Part shown: positions 1-12,300 of the stretch, one piece after another | Layout: every line of letters starts with the position of its first letter | How positions within the stretch are numbered: the first letter of the stretch is position 1 | Source of the DNA: Pisaster brevispinus | Lineage: Eukaryota > Echinodermata > Asteroidea > Forcipulatida > Asteriidae | Assembly: GCA_023634235.1 (NCBI GenBank) | Contig: JAMKCF010000020.1 | Location: forward strand, 4,278,001-4,342,000 | Length of the DNA: 64,000 bases | Direction: 5' to 3' | Notes under the pieces: generated by a model | Databases searched by the model: none | What the model was told of the DNA's origin: nothing | The model's input: the letters and a program-made list of their open reading frames with translations, nothing else | Position numbers and translations under genes: made by a program

Positions 1-301
1 ATGTTCCTTTTAGTATTTGTTGTATTCTTTTAAATGTCAATCATGGATCCCAAATTCGCCACAGGTAAACTTTCATTAAAATGTCATTCAAAACCCAATC
101 ACCCCCTAGAAAAATGGTTCATTCTGATGGCTCCACAAAATATGCATAAAAATGTAAGGTATCATTTCCTTCTACTACTACTAGTACTAGCTCTGGCAGC
201 AGTTTGTGTGGACCTTGTGGGGAAGTTCAGGCAGATCCTTAACATAATCATCCACAGTAAATACTATTTTCTCAGTGAAAGTTGACAGTGAGACATTCAT
301 C
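1..301 (+). promoter_or_regulatory. 5' flank and probable 5' UTR of the receptor gene
   Basis: This stretch precedes the first coding exon. I see no convincing TATA box or CpG-rich promoter. The last bases before the ATG at 302 give an A at -3, a good initiation context. It has small open frames with no recognisable product. The transcription start cannot be placed, and further 5' exons could lie outside the window. Confidence 0.3.
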
Positions 302-377
302 ATGATGCTTGTTGGCATCTGGACTGCAGTGTTTGTTATTTTGTTGGTTTGTTGCCATCAACCAGTGGAAGGTCAAG
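302..377 (+). CDS. Exon 1: signal peptide
   Basis: ATG ATG opens a 25-residue leader whose core [14 protein letters not shown] is hydrophobic, followed by a polar stretch ending VEGQ where signal peptidase could cut. The exon ends CAA G before GTAGTT, phase 1, exactly what the first EGF exon (2092) needs to rebuild GCA. The first ATG was chosen for its A at -3; the second ATG would remove one residue only. Confidence 0.75.
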
Positions 378-3300
378 GTAGTTTGTCCCCTTTGTATAAA
401 GTTTTGTTAATTTAAGAAACAGTAAAAAATATTTACCCAGTCACTTTCCCTTGTGGTTTATTAGTTGATATTTGAAACAAAAACGTTGCATACCTTTCAG
501 GTGATCAATGCCTGTGCTGTAATTTCCCAGGTTGTATCAGAAACTTGGTTGTGATCTCTGGCTACGCGGCAGTTAAAGGTTGTTTAGCTGCTGACTCTGA
601 GAGACCGCCAACATAGCTCAGTTGTTCAATCCTAAATTTAGGACTTGGATAAAGGTACCGGTGCTCTACTAACCAAGCTATTAAGCTTTATGTTGGCGGT
701 CTCCCTATTAGTCAATATCTTTGTTCACGGGTGCCAGTCAGAAGCCATATAACTGTAAGCTGCCATGTAGCCAGGGATTTAATACACCCAATTTTATGAT
801 ACTACCCAAACTTAATTATTGTCGAGGGTAATACTAATACTATTTATTTAGCTTGTTTAGAGTGTCACTGATCAGTCACTTTTTTCGCTGCTTTACACTT
901 TCTCACAGTGGAATACAAGCAAGAAAACTGTTAAATGTTCGCCCAATCGTTTCCCTAATAGACTAGTGAGATGTAGCATGGGTGTACCGACTGTCGGTCG
1001 CTCCATTTCCCCCCACATCCGGTGTTCTCGGCTAGCTCACTGACCTCATAAGCTAGCAGCACCACGCCAATACCCACAACCTTCTGGCCAGAGTCCTCAT
1101 TCTGCCAGCCAGGGTCCTGGCTCTGGTTGCCTCCCTCCCTGGTATTCCCGGGCTGGTGACAGTGACACCTTTCCCTACTATAGACTCTGTCGGGAGCCAT
1201 CTTAACAATTTCAGGATAATTTGAGGATTAGGGTTGTCTTACTCATCGAGAGAGAAGCCGTCTGCCCAATTCCACTGGCAGATCAATTTAAAGAGTTCTG
1301 AAACCCAATTACATAACAGCCTTCAAGTGTTAACAAGGTGCTGCGATGTATTCAGCAGCCACTGCCAGAAACACCGGGCAAACCTCTCAGTTCTCTAAGG
1401 ATTAAGTGTAACACCCAATTCAGACAGGCTCTTTAGAGTCGCGCCTTACCAAATTATTGATTTAAGTTGAAATGTTCGGCGTCGGAAACAGTCAGAAGCA
1501 TCATTGGATGCGCTGGAAGACAAAAGATTGTCTGTTACAGTCGTTCGCAACGACTCTGGAGCGTGTTGGTTTCAGATGTTGATCTTGTCATGAGCCAAAT
1601 CTAATGTAAAAGTTATGTTAAGTTTGCCTGTCTGAAACAAAAATTTATTTGGATTGACCTAGAGTCGCTCCTAATCTATTTAGGTTTGGCGTGACTCTGG
1701 AGCGCCTGTCTGAACCAGATGTAACTTGGGTGTTTTACCTGCATTACATAACACACTGGACTACCGGCTTTAGGTCCCATGTAAATGTCAAAGCAATAAT
1801 TGTTAAGTCGCTCGGTTAAAGATCCATGTGTCAGGACTTGGACTTGAACCCACACTCAACTGATCAGAAGCATAAGAGCTTGAGTCCAGTGTGCTTGACC
1901 AGTCAGCCATGGCACGCCATCTTCCTCTCTTCTGAAACCACTTCCAAACACAGATGTACTTTAGTTCAATTATTCTTTTAGCTGTACATTGGTTTTTTAT
2001 GTTTTGGGTGGGGGGGGGGGGTTAGTTGAGAGAAGGTATTTGGATCTGCAAGTTATTAATGTAAATAAATATTTTGTCACCAAATGTGCAGCAACATCAG
2101 GTGTGTGTGCATTTCAGCCATGTATGAATGGTGGAACATGTAAGGAGATCGTTGGTAGCTTTTATTGTTACTGCGACACTGCCTACTCGGGAGATGACTG
2201 TTCAATGGGTGAGCATTTTTCCATTTATCAAAATAAATTTCAGATGCATCTTTGTTTTGGGAAGATTAACTCATTTGTACCAACTGGAAACACGCCTTGC
2301 AACCAGTGAAAATGTTATCAAATTCAGTCGTCATGTAGGAAAAAAGTAGACCAATCATTAAAAATCATCCAACTGCATGGGTTGTATCGTGGAGCAGCTA
2401 TGACCAGAACTATGCCTGTAGTGTGGAGATTACATTCGCCACATTATTAAATGGTCAGACAGTAGGAGGGTTACTGTAAATATATGTATCAGTGACAGAT
2501 TGTAATATTTGAATTGTTTAGAGTCAACTGCATGTTTATCTCAGCCATGTTTGAATGGAGGAACATGTGAGGAGTCGTCAGGTTACTTTTCCTGTTACTG
2601 TGCTGCTGGCTTTGCAGGAGAAACTTGCTCTTCATCAGGTGAGCCTAGTAGGTCAAACCAGATAAAGAAATGATTTGTGTGTGGCATTTGTTGACTAAAA
2701 TTTGTTTTACTTTTCTTTGAGCTGATGGACACTTTTCAAAGCATTGTCAAGAAGATCCATGAGGGTTGTTTTTCCAAAGAAGATCGTTGTGGAGGTCTAT
2801 TTGTGTTCTAGACCTTAGGCAAATTCAGTACATCAGGCTTGTTTCTGCAATTAAGAGTACTAAGTTGCATACCTGCCAACTATTCAGATTTAATTGGAAT
2901 TGTCCAGATTTTTGAGATTACAGGTCGCAAACAAAGCAGAACATTTCCTATTTTTGACAAGAGACAGCAATGAGAAAGATCAAAAAGTTCTGGCAAAAGA
3001 AGGGGCCATTTGCTTGCGAGAGAAGAGATTTTTTTACGGGATACAGTGATTTTTTTTACATTGTTTTTAATGACATACATCATTTGTACTATGTATGTGT
3101 AAATGTAATTACTCGCACGACTTCTTGCCTCGCTATAAACTGGTGTTCCTTTTTCTGTGGTGTGAGTGTTTTCAGGTAGGAAGTTGTAATTATTTTTTTT
3201 TTTTTAATTCGTTCAGCAAGCGGTGTGTGTTCCTCGTATCCCTGTATGAATGGAGGAGCCTGTGTTGACAATGGGAATGACTTTACATGTTCATGTCCTC

Positions 3301-6300
3301 CTGGCTACAGCGGTGCTCTATGTGGAACAGGTAAGCTCTTTGCTAAAGATAAAGACCCACCACATTTCAAACTTTTTCCTCTTTCATTTATTACCAAGTA
3401 ATAAACCACAAGGGAAACTGCCTGAGTAGAATTTTAAATAATTTGGGTTCGAACAAAGACAACTTGACTGGAGTGGGACTTGAACCAACGACCTGTGGGT
3501 GAAGGTACCGGCGCTCTACTTACCTTGTTATTCAGCCTTATGTTGGCGGTCTCCCTTTAAGTAAATTTCTTTGTTCAGGGGTGCCAGTCAGAAGCCATTT
3601 AACCGTTAGCTGCAGTGTAACCAGGGATCACACCTAAGTTTACGGTACGACCCAAACTCATTTATTATCGAGAGTAATAGCTTGTGCAAGCTGCTGATGT
3701 GTATTCTTATTCATCATACCACCTAATGCCCAGAGAAATTGTTCTTCGTTATTTTTCATAAGTATAGTCAACTCTTGTTATAACAAGATTGCTGGGACTG
3801 GCCAAATGACCTCTTTATAACAGAATCGTTGTTATAAGAGCACAGCAAAACAAAGAAACACAAAGCAGAAATGAGATTCTGGACTTCAGAATGTACTCTT
3901 TATAAGCAGAACCTCCTTATAACAGTGCCCTTTATAACAAGGGTTGACTGTATAATGTAATTGTTGGGTCATTGATGAGCTTTTTTCTTGACCTCTATGT
4001 ATTAAGAGTTCTATGTATTAAGAGTTCACAACTTGGATGTGTAGATGGGTTCGGAATATCATTGTAGCGCTGCATCTGTATCAATTTACAAAAATATTTA
4101 AGGCTGCATAGATTTTGCTTCAATACCTTGCTCAGTTTGTCAGCTAGTTGAAAACTGTATTACATAACACTGGCTTCATGGGCAGCCCAGACAATAACTC
4201 TGAGCCCTCCAACCACAGTTCTCCTTTCTGAAGAACCATTCAGAGCAGTGCTGAGTCAACTCTGAATTTCTTTAAAGAGACTAGCATCTCGAACACTCTT
4301 CAGTCTCCTTCAATGACTAGAGCAGGGTTGGCGAAACATTGAGACCAATTAAGAACTCAATCCGCGGTAGTGAAGTTAATAACCAGAAGTGCCCTTGCTC
4401 CAGTAGCCAAAGTAGTCGTCCCAGCCATCTTCTTGCCTCTCTTCTTGGTAGTACTTAATAAGCAAGACATTTTTTTAGAATTAAGCAGTCTCCCAAATTC
4501 CTAAGTCTACTCAGCAGCAAAATAGCAAAAAAATCTATCAAAAGCTTGACAAATTTTCCAAAAATCAATCTACACTGCTAAGTAATTATAAACGAATGGA
4601 GTTACCAAAAACTGAATATACATTGATACCTCACCATGCAATGCCTCAAAACCCATACATAGTAAAGAAGCTTATTAATAAGCGCTTTGGTTTGTTAAGG
4701 TTCGGATCTGTGTGACCCTCAACCTTGTATGAATGGTGCAAGCTGTCTAGATATTGTCACCGACTTTCTATGTTTATGTCCGAGTGGATACAGTGGGAAA
4801 AACTGCTCAGAAGGTGAGATTTTTAAGATTTCCTTCTCAAAACTAAGTATTTCCTAAAATACTATTGTTTAATAGGTGATCTCTTATAAAAAAAGTACTA
4901 AATTAATATAAAAATTGATTTTGTAATAACCTTGACATCCACTAGTTTGCCTTCGTTTGAAGAACCATAGTGGAGTGGAACTCTCTTGATGACTCTTTGG
5001 TGAATAAACTAAGCTTGAAGAACTTCAAGCAACAATTACTCCAATCAATACCCATACCCCTCCCTCCCACACAATTACACACACAAGCCTGGCATCATAC
5101 TCGCACTGACTCCAGCCAGTGTAGAAGTGAAAGTGTTTCTGATATCCATGCTCTATTATTTTGTTCAGCTGCGACTGGTTGTAGTCCCAATCCATGTTTG
5201 AATGGTGGAACCTGTGTGATTGACGGCACAAGTGGCTTTATTTGTGCATGTCTTCCATCCTACCAAGGGTCTACTTGTGATACAGGTAAGCCCAAATTTG
5301 CTGTCATGGCTGTCGTTGGGAAAAAAATACACAAGACTGCAGGGCTAGTACCGGTAGCTTAAAACTTTCACTGGACCAGAAAATTTCTTACAAGACCGAA
5401 ATCAAATTGAGAAGAACACTATCTTCACAGTTTCACATTTGAGCTATGTTTGGAACAAGCACTAAAGAAAGATCGATCTCATTTTTCTCATTGGTAATAC
5501 TTCAATACTCAACCGAATTGAAAGATATTTGTATTAATCAGTTTAAATTAGAAATGCTGTGAGGTTATTTTTTTTAAAACAGAAGAGCGCCGGACTTGCA
5601 CGACTGTAAGTTTACTGGCCCGATGCTATAATCACTGGCCTCGGGCTTCCGGTCCTGTGTTCATTTCGAGCCCTGTTGTGATATTTCAGGGATTGCTTTA
5701 TTGGTTTTTAAGATCTCAGTTTTTCCTCAGATGACATGAACATACAATCCACATAAACTTGATGAAATGAAGCATATAAATTAATTAAACTGTGCAAGTT
5801 CAGGGGAATTCATCTTAAAACCGTGACCAGTTTTGTGAGGATTTGTTTTCTGCTCCTTTTGTTTTGATTCCTCTTAAATAAAATCCTGAGCTAATCTAAT
5901 TGCTTTGAAGAGATGAGTGACAAATTGGTATATAAGTCGAGAATGAAGTTCAGAGATTCGCTACAAAATATCTTAAACCGAAAGTTTGTAATCGTTTTAC
6001 AAAGTATTGCTGATCTATTAAGTACGACATTTTGGATTGGTATTCACTTTTTGTACAAAAGTTCCTCGGGTTTCGAGACGAAATTTGTTTAGAGTGCCAC
6101 TGATCAGTCACTTTTTTCGCTGCTTTACACTTTCTCACAATGAAAGGCAAGCAAGAACACTGAGTTAAATGTTCGCCCAGTCGTTTCCCTAAGAGATCTA
6201 GTGAGACGTAGCGTGAGTGTATCGACCGTCGGTTGCTTCGTTTCCCCCACATCCCGGTGTTCTCGGCTAGCTCACTAACCTCATGCTAGCAGCATCACGC

Positions 6301-9300
6301 CCCTACCCACAACCTTCTGGCCAGAGTCCTCTGTCTGCCAGCCAGGGTCCCGGCTCTGGCTGCCTCCCTCCCTGGTATTCCGTTGGTGGCGACAGTGACA
6401 CCTATTCCCTACTGTAGAGTCTGTCGGAAGCCATCTTAACAATTTCAAGAATTTTTGAGAATTAGGGTTGCCTCACTCATCGAGAGAGAAGCCGCTTGCC
6501 CAATTCCACTGGCAGTTTAAAGAGTTCTGAGACCCATTTACATAATACCTTTCAAGTGTTAACAAGGTGCTGCGATGCATTTAGCAGCCACTGCCAGAAA
6601 CACCGGGCAAACGTCTCAGTTCTCTTAGGAATAAGTGTAACACCCAATTCAGACAGGCTCTTTAGAGTCGCGCCGTACCAAATTATTAATTTAAGTTGAA
6701 ATGTTCGATGTCGGAAACGGTTAGAAGCAACTGGACGCGCTGGAAGACAAAAGATTGTCTGTTACAGTCGTTCTCATTGACTCTGGAGCGTGTTGGTTTC
6801 AGATGTTGATCTTGTCATGAGCTGAATCTAATGTAAAAGTTATGTTAAGTTAGCCTGTCTGAAATTTTTTTTTATTTGGATTGACCTAGAGTCGCTCCTA
6901 ATCTATTTAGGTTTGGCGTGACTCTGGAGCGCCTGTCTAACCAGGTGTAACTGGGTTATTTTACGTGCATTACATAACACACGGGACTAAACGGCTTTAG
7001 GTCCCATCATGCCCATGTGAATGTCAAAGCAATAATTGTTAAGTGGCTCGGTTAAGGACCCATGTGTCAGGACTTGGACTTGAACCCACACTCAACTGAA
7101 CAGAAACACGAGAGCTTGAGTCCAGTGTGCTTGACCAGTCAGCCATGGCACATCATCTTACCTCTTCTGAAACCACATTCAAACACAGATGCACTACCAT
7201 TCAATTATTCTTCTAGCTATACAGTGTTTTGTTGATGTTCTGGGTGGTGGGTGGGGGGTAGTTGAGAGAGGGTATCGGAGTCTGCAAGTTATTAATGGAA
7301 ATAAATATTTTGTCACCAAATGTGCAGCGACATCAGGTGTGTGTGCATCTCAGCCATGTATGAATGGTGGAACGTGTAACGAGATCGTTGGTAGCTTTTA
7401 TTGTTACTGCGACACTGCCTACTCGGGAGATGACTGTTCAATGGGTGAGCATTTTTCAATTTATCAAAATAAATTTCAGTTGCATCTTTGTTTTGGGAAG
7501 ATTAACTCATTTGTATCAACTTGAAACACGCCTTGCAACCAGTGAAAATGTTATCAAATTCAGTCGTCATTTAGGAAAAAAGTAGACCAACCATTCAAAA
7601 TCATTCAACCGCATGGGTTGTATCGTGGAGCAGCTGTGACCAGAACTATGCCTGTAGTGTGGAGATTACATTCGCCACATTATTAAATGGTCAGACAGTA
7701 GGAGGGTTACTGTAAATAAATGTGTCAGTGACAGATTGTAATATTTGATTTGTTTAGAGTCAACTGCATGTTTATCTCAGCCATGTTTGAATGGAGGAAC
7801 ATGTGAGGAATCGTCAGGTTACTTTTCCTGTTACTGTGTTCCTGGCTTTGCAGGAGAAACTTGCTCTTCGTCAGGTGAGCCTAGTAGGTCAAACCAGATA
7901 AAGAAATGATTTGTGTGTGGCATTTGTTGACTAAAATTTGTTTTACTTTCTTTGAGCTCATGGACACTTTTCAAAGCATTGTCAAGAAGATCCATGAGGG
8001 GTTTTTTTTCCAAAGAAGATCGTTGTGGAGGTCTCTTTGTGTTCTAGACCTTAGGCAAATTCAGTACATCAGACTTGTTTCTGCAATTAAGAGTACTAAG
8101 TTGCATACCTGCCAACTATTCAGATTTAATTGAAATTGTCAAGATTTTTGAGATTACAGGTCGCAAACAAATCAGAAAATTCCTATTTTTGACAAAAGAC
8201 AGCATGACAAAGATAACAAAGTTCTGGCAAAAGAGGGAGCCATTTGCTTGCGAGAGAAGAGATTTTCTAACAGGATACAATGATTTTTTTTAAAAATTGT
8301 TCTTAATAACATACATCATTTGTACATGTACATGTATGTTTACATGTAATAAGCTTTACTCGCACGACTTCTTGCGTGGCTATAAACTGGTGTTTCTGTT
8401 TCTTAGGTTTCAGCGTTTTCAGGTAGGAAGTTTAATTTTGTTTATTTTGTTTCCCTTCGTTCAGCAAGCGGTGTGTGTTCCTCGTATCCCTGTTGAATGG
8501 AGGAGCCTGTTTTGACAATGGGAATGACTTTACATGTTCATGTCCTCCTGGCTACAGCGGTGCTCTATGTGAAACAGGTAAGCTCTTTGCTTTTAAAGAT
8601 AAAGGCCCACCACATTTCAAACTTTTTAGGTGTTTTAGGTGTCCATCTTCTTCTTCTTCTTTGCTGTTCGGGCTTCAGCCGAACACCTATTGTTATTGTT
8701 CGAGTTTTTTTGTTTGTTTTCACTTTTTCTTCTTCATCCCCTCCACCTCTTTTCCAGAAGATAACTCAAGATTGAAATTGAAATGAACCTTCAAACTTGG
8801 CACATACTTGAACCTCAATATGAGGACGGCACTGAATCAATGACGTCTTTATGACGTCATCAGGTGTCGAATTACAAGGTTTTTAAGCATTAAACAATTA
8901 AATCTTTGAAATCTGTAACAAATCACCAATAAGAACCCGGCAGTTGCTTTTTGCTGGATCATACAAAGTTCATATAGGTCTTTATTTTTTGTCAGGGTCT
9001 TGACCTCAGACGACCTCTACTTCAGGTCGAAACCGGAAGTGTCTTGTATTTTGAAAGTGGCAACTTTTTTTGAGTTGATTTTAACGATGTTGTTGTCTTG
9101 CAAGTGTCTGGTTTAAATAAATAAGACCGACGACGTCACAAAATTCAAAAGCGCCCTCTAGCGGCAAGTTTAAAACAGTTCAAAACACACTTTTAACAGA
9201 TGTGTGTGGCAAAGTTTATGGCAATCTTTTCAAAATTGGTAGACCTACTGACTTTTATGCAGACAACATATTTTCGGAGTTGTAGGTTGATGACGTCATC

Positions 9301-12300
9301 ATGTGTCACGTGGTAGGGCCTTAAAAGTGCACTTTTTGAAGCCGTGTATCTACGAAACCAAACAATCGACTGAGTTCAAACTTGGTGTATTGTTAGACAA
9401 CGGCCATGGCTAGTAACGGTAGAAGTGACGTCATGATGACGTCATCACATAATTTTTTACGATTTTTCATTAAATCTAAGTTTAGGATTTGAAAAAATCA
9501 TAACTCCTGAACCAGACATTGGATTTTTGTAATCTATACATCATTAGGAAGGTATTCAAAAACCTAATCGACGCTATACAGAGTGTGACCCCAGTTAACC
9601 TTGTCTTCCGGTTGAAACCGGATGTTGAACTTTAGTAACGGAAAAGATAATTTTTCCTGAACCAGACATTGGATTTTTGTAATCTATGCATCATAGAAAG
9701 GTCTTTTAAAATTTTAAAATGTAATCAATTTGACCTTGGCTTCCGGTTAAAACTGGAAGTTGAAGTTGAATAACCCCCTCCGCCACCCTCCCCCCCCCCC
9801 CGAAAAAAACATAACTCATGAACCACACATTGTTTGTTTACAATCTATACATCATATCTCGCTAACTTCTCATTATTTTACCACAATATTTACATCAGAT
9901 TGTAGGTTTGTGATCCTGCTCAAACTTTTGCACAGAGACGATATCAATATGAACTCAATTAACCTGCATTTAATCTGCGTGCAGAGAAAAGCACTGTAGC
10001 TGACTGTTCCGCTCCATTATTAATAAGGTTCAAAGTCCATGAAGCCTGTGTGTGCATGTACGGGCAGTATTAATGGCTCGCTCTGTGAAAGATGCCGCCT
10101 CGGAAATCTATGTCATTTAAATTAAAACCTTTGAAAATCCGTATCAAATTAAGGATAAGAAAACCTGGGTTGCTTTTTGCGGGATTACAAAGTTAGTATA
10201 GATCTTCGACTTTAATTGTATGCGTGAAATTACGTGACGTCTACTTCCGGTTGAAACCGGAACCGCCTTGTAATTCAAAAGTTGCGACCTTTTTGGAGTT
10301 GTTTTTAAGCGATGTTGTACTTTGACAAGAGTCTGGTTTAAAAAAAATAACCTTGACGACGTCATAAAAAATAAAGAGCGCCATCTGGCGTCAGGTTAAA
10401 AGATTTCAAAATACACTTGTACTAGATTTCTTTGGCAGAGTTTGTAATATTTGTTTCAAAATTGGTTTACATAACGGCCTTCATGCAGACAACATGATGT
10501 GTTAAAACATAGGTTGATGACGTCATTACGTGCTGCGTGTATCGCTTTAAAGATGTACTTTTTTAAGCCATGTACCTGCCAAACCAAAACACCAACCAAG
10601 TTTAAACTTGGTGTATTGTTAAACAACGACACTAAACAACGACACTGACTGCTGAAACATTTAGTGACGTCAGGATGACGTCATGTGAAACGTACTTTTG
10701 TTTTGCTTTTTTCCCATCAAGCTTTTAAATCAGACATGTACTCCCCGAAACCGAACACCTAGAGTTTGTTTTNNNNNNNNNNNNNNNNNNNNNNNNNNNN
10801 NNNNNNNNNNNNNNNNNNNNNNNNNNNNNNNNNNNNNNNNNNNNNNNNNNNNNNNNNNNNNNNNNNNNNNNNCCGAAGTTGAAAGTTTGAAAAATTCATA
10901 TATCATAAACGACGTAATATTTTAACAAAAATTTTGCAGCAGGTTATAGATGAGTTATTCTGCCGAAACTTTTGCACAGAGATTATATCAGTTTTAATCT
11001 TTGCATCTGGTCAAAACTGGGCGTCAAAGCGCGTGTGTCTGTTGACTTTCATCGTGTGGACAACGCACGATAGTGTAGGCCAACATAAACACTGTATATA
11101 GCCACCGCAATTTAAACTGCGTATTTTGCCGATTCACTGTAGCTGGCCGTTCCGCTCCATTGTTCATAAGGTTCAAAGTCCACGCAGCCTCGCCAGTACA
11201 TGTACATGTCACATGAGGGCGCTATATCCTATGAATGGTCATTATTTACAGAACTCTGTGACAGTCCGTATAATAATTGAAAAATTCATAACTCCTTAAC
11301 CACACGTTGGATTTTCACAATCCAAACGTCGTCTGAACGGTCTTGATAAATTAAACACGCACTACACAAAATATGACCCGTTTGACCTTAACTTCCTGTT
11401 CAAACCGGAAGTTGATGTTTCATGTTTCAAAAAATCATAACTTCTGATCGAACCACACATTGGTTTTTTACAATCTATGCATCATTTGTGAGGTAGGTAA
11501 CAAGTGAAGAAACGATACACAAAATGTTATGCCATTTGACCTTGACTTCCGGTTCATACCGGAAGATGAATTTAATAATTAAAGAAATTATAACTCCTCA
11601 ACCACTCATTGTATTTTTATCAAGTAAACAACATCAGAAAGAGCTCTTTAGACTAACAAACGATACACAGTGTGACCTCATTTAACACTGACTTCCGGTT
11701 CAAACCGGAAGTTAAAAAACAATGTTTCAAAAAATCATAACTTCTAAGGCACACTTTGGTTTTTTGCAATCTTTACATCATTGGCAAAGTATTTATCAAC
11801 TTAAGAAATGACACACAGAATGCGACCCAATTTGAAATTGACTTCTGGTTCAAACCGGATGATCAAATTCAATATTTGAAATAATCATAACTCCTGAACC
11901 ACACATTGGTTTTTTATCAACTACACGGCATTACAGAGGGCACAAATCAGATTGATAAAATGAAATATTGTTCAATCATAATTTGATGACATCATCGATC
12001 ACGAACACCCTGTTTTTGTAGCAAACAAAAATTCAATGTCTAGTTCTTCTTCTTCTTCTTCTTCTTCTTCCGGAGAACTCTTCTCTACAGCATAACTCAA
12101 GATTGAAACTGAATTGAACCTGGAAACTCATCAGACAATTGAACCTTAATATGAGGACGGCACAAAACTGATGACGTCATGATGACGTCATCGGGTGTCG
12201 AATAACAAGGTTTTTAAAGTTGAAAACTGACCATTTGCTATTCGCTGTATCTTCGTGAACTTTAAAGCTATGATGCCCATAAGTGAGCATCTGATAGATC

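Larger units (their letters stand above)
850..6064 (+). repeat. EGF cassette copy 1 (exons A1-E1 with introns)
   Basis: About 5.2 kb of exon and intron that recurs at 6065 and 18480. The left part, 850-2091, has no exon and holds cassette-specific intron sequence (GAGTGTCACTGATCAGTCAC near its start), a CAGACAGG MITE and a SINE-B copy. This is the cassette with the fewest insertions and serves as the reference for the other two. Confidence 0.85.

Noticed and set aside
34..285. 83-codon ORF before exon 1
   Set aside because: Not in phase with the signal peptide exon and no protein features.
955..1200. 81-codon minus-strand ORF repeated in the cassettes
   Set aside because: The matching ORFs at 6 kb and 18.7 kb differ in frame and length, so it is intron sequence.
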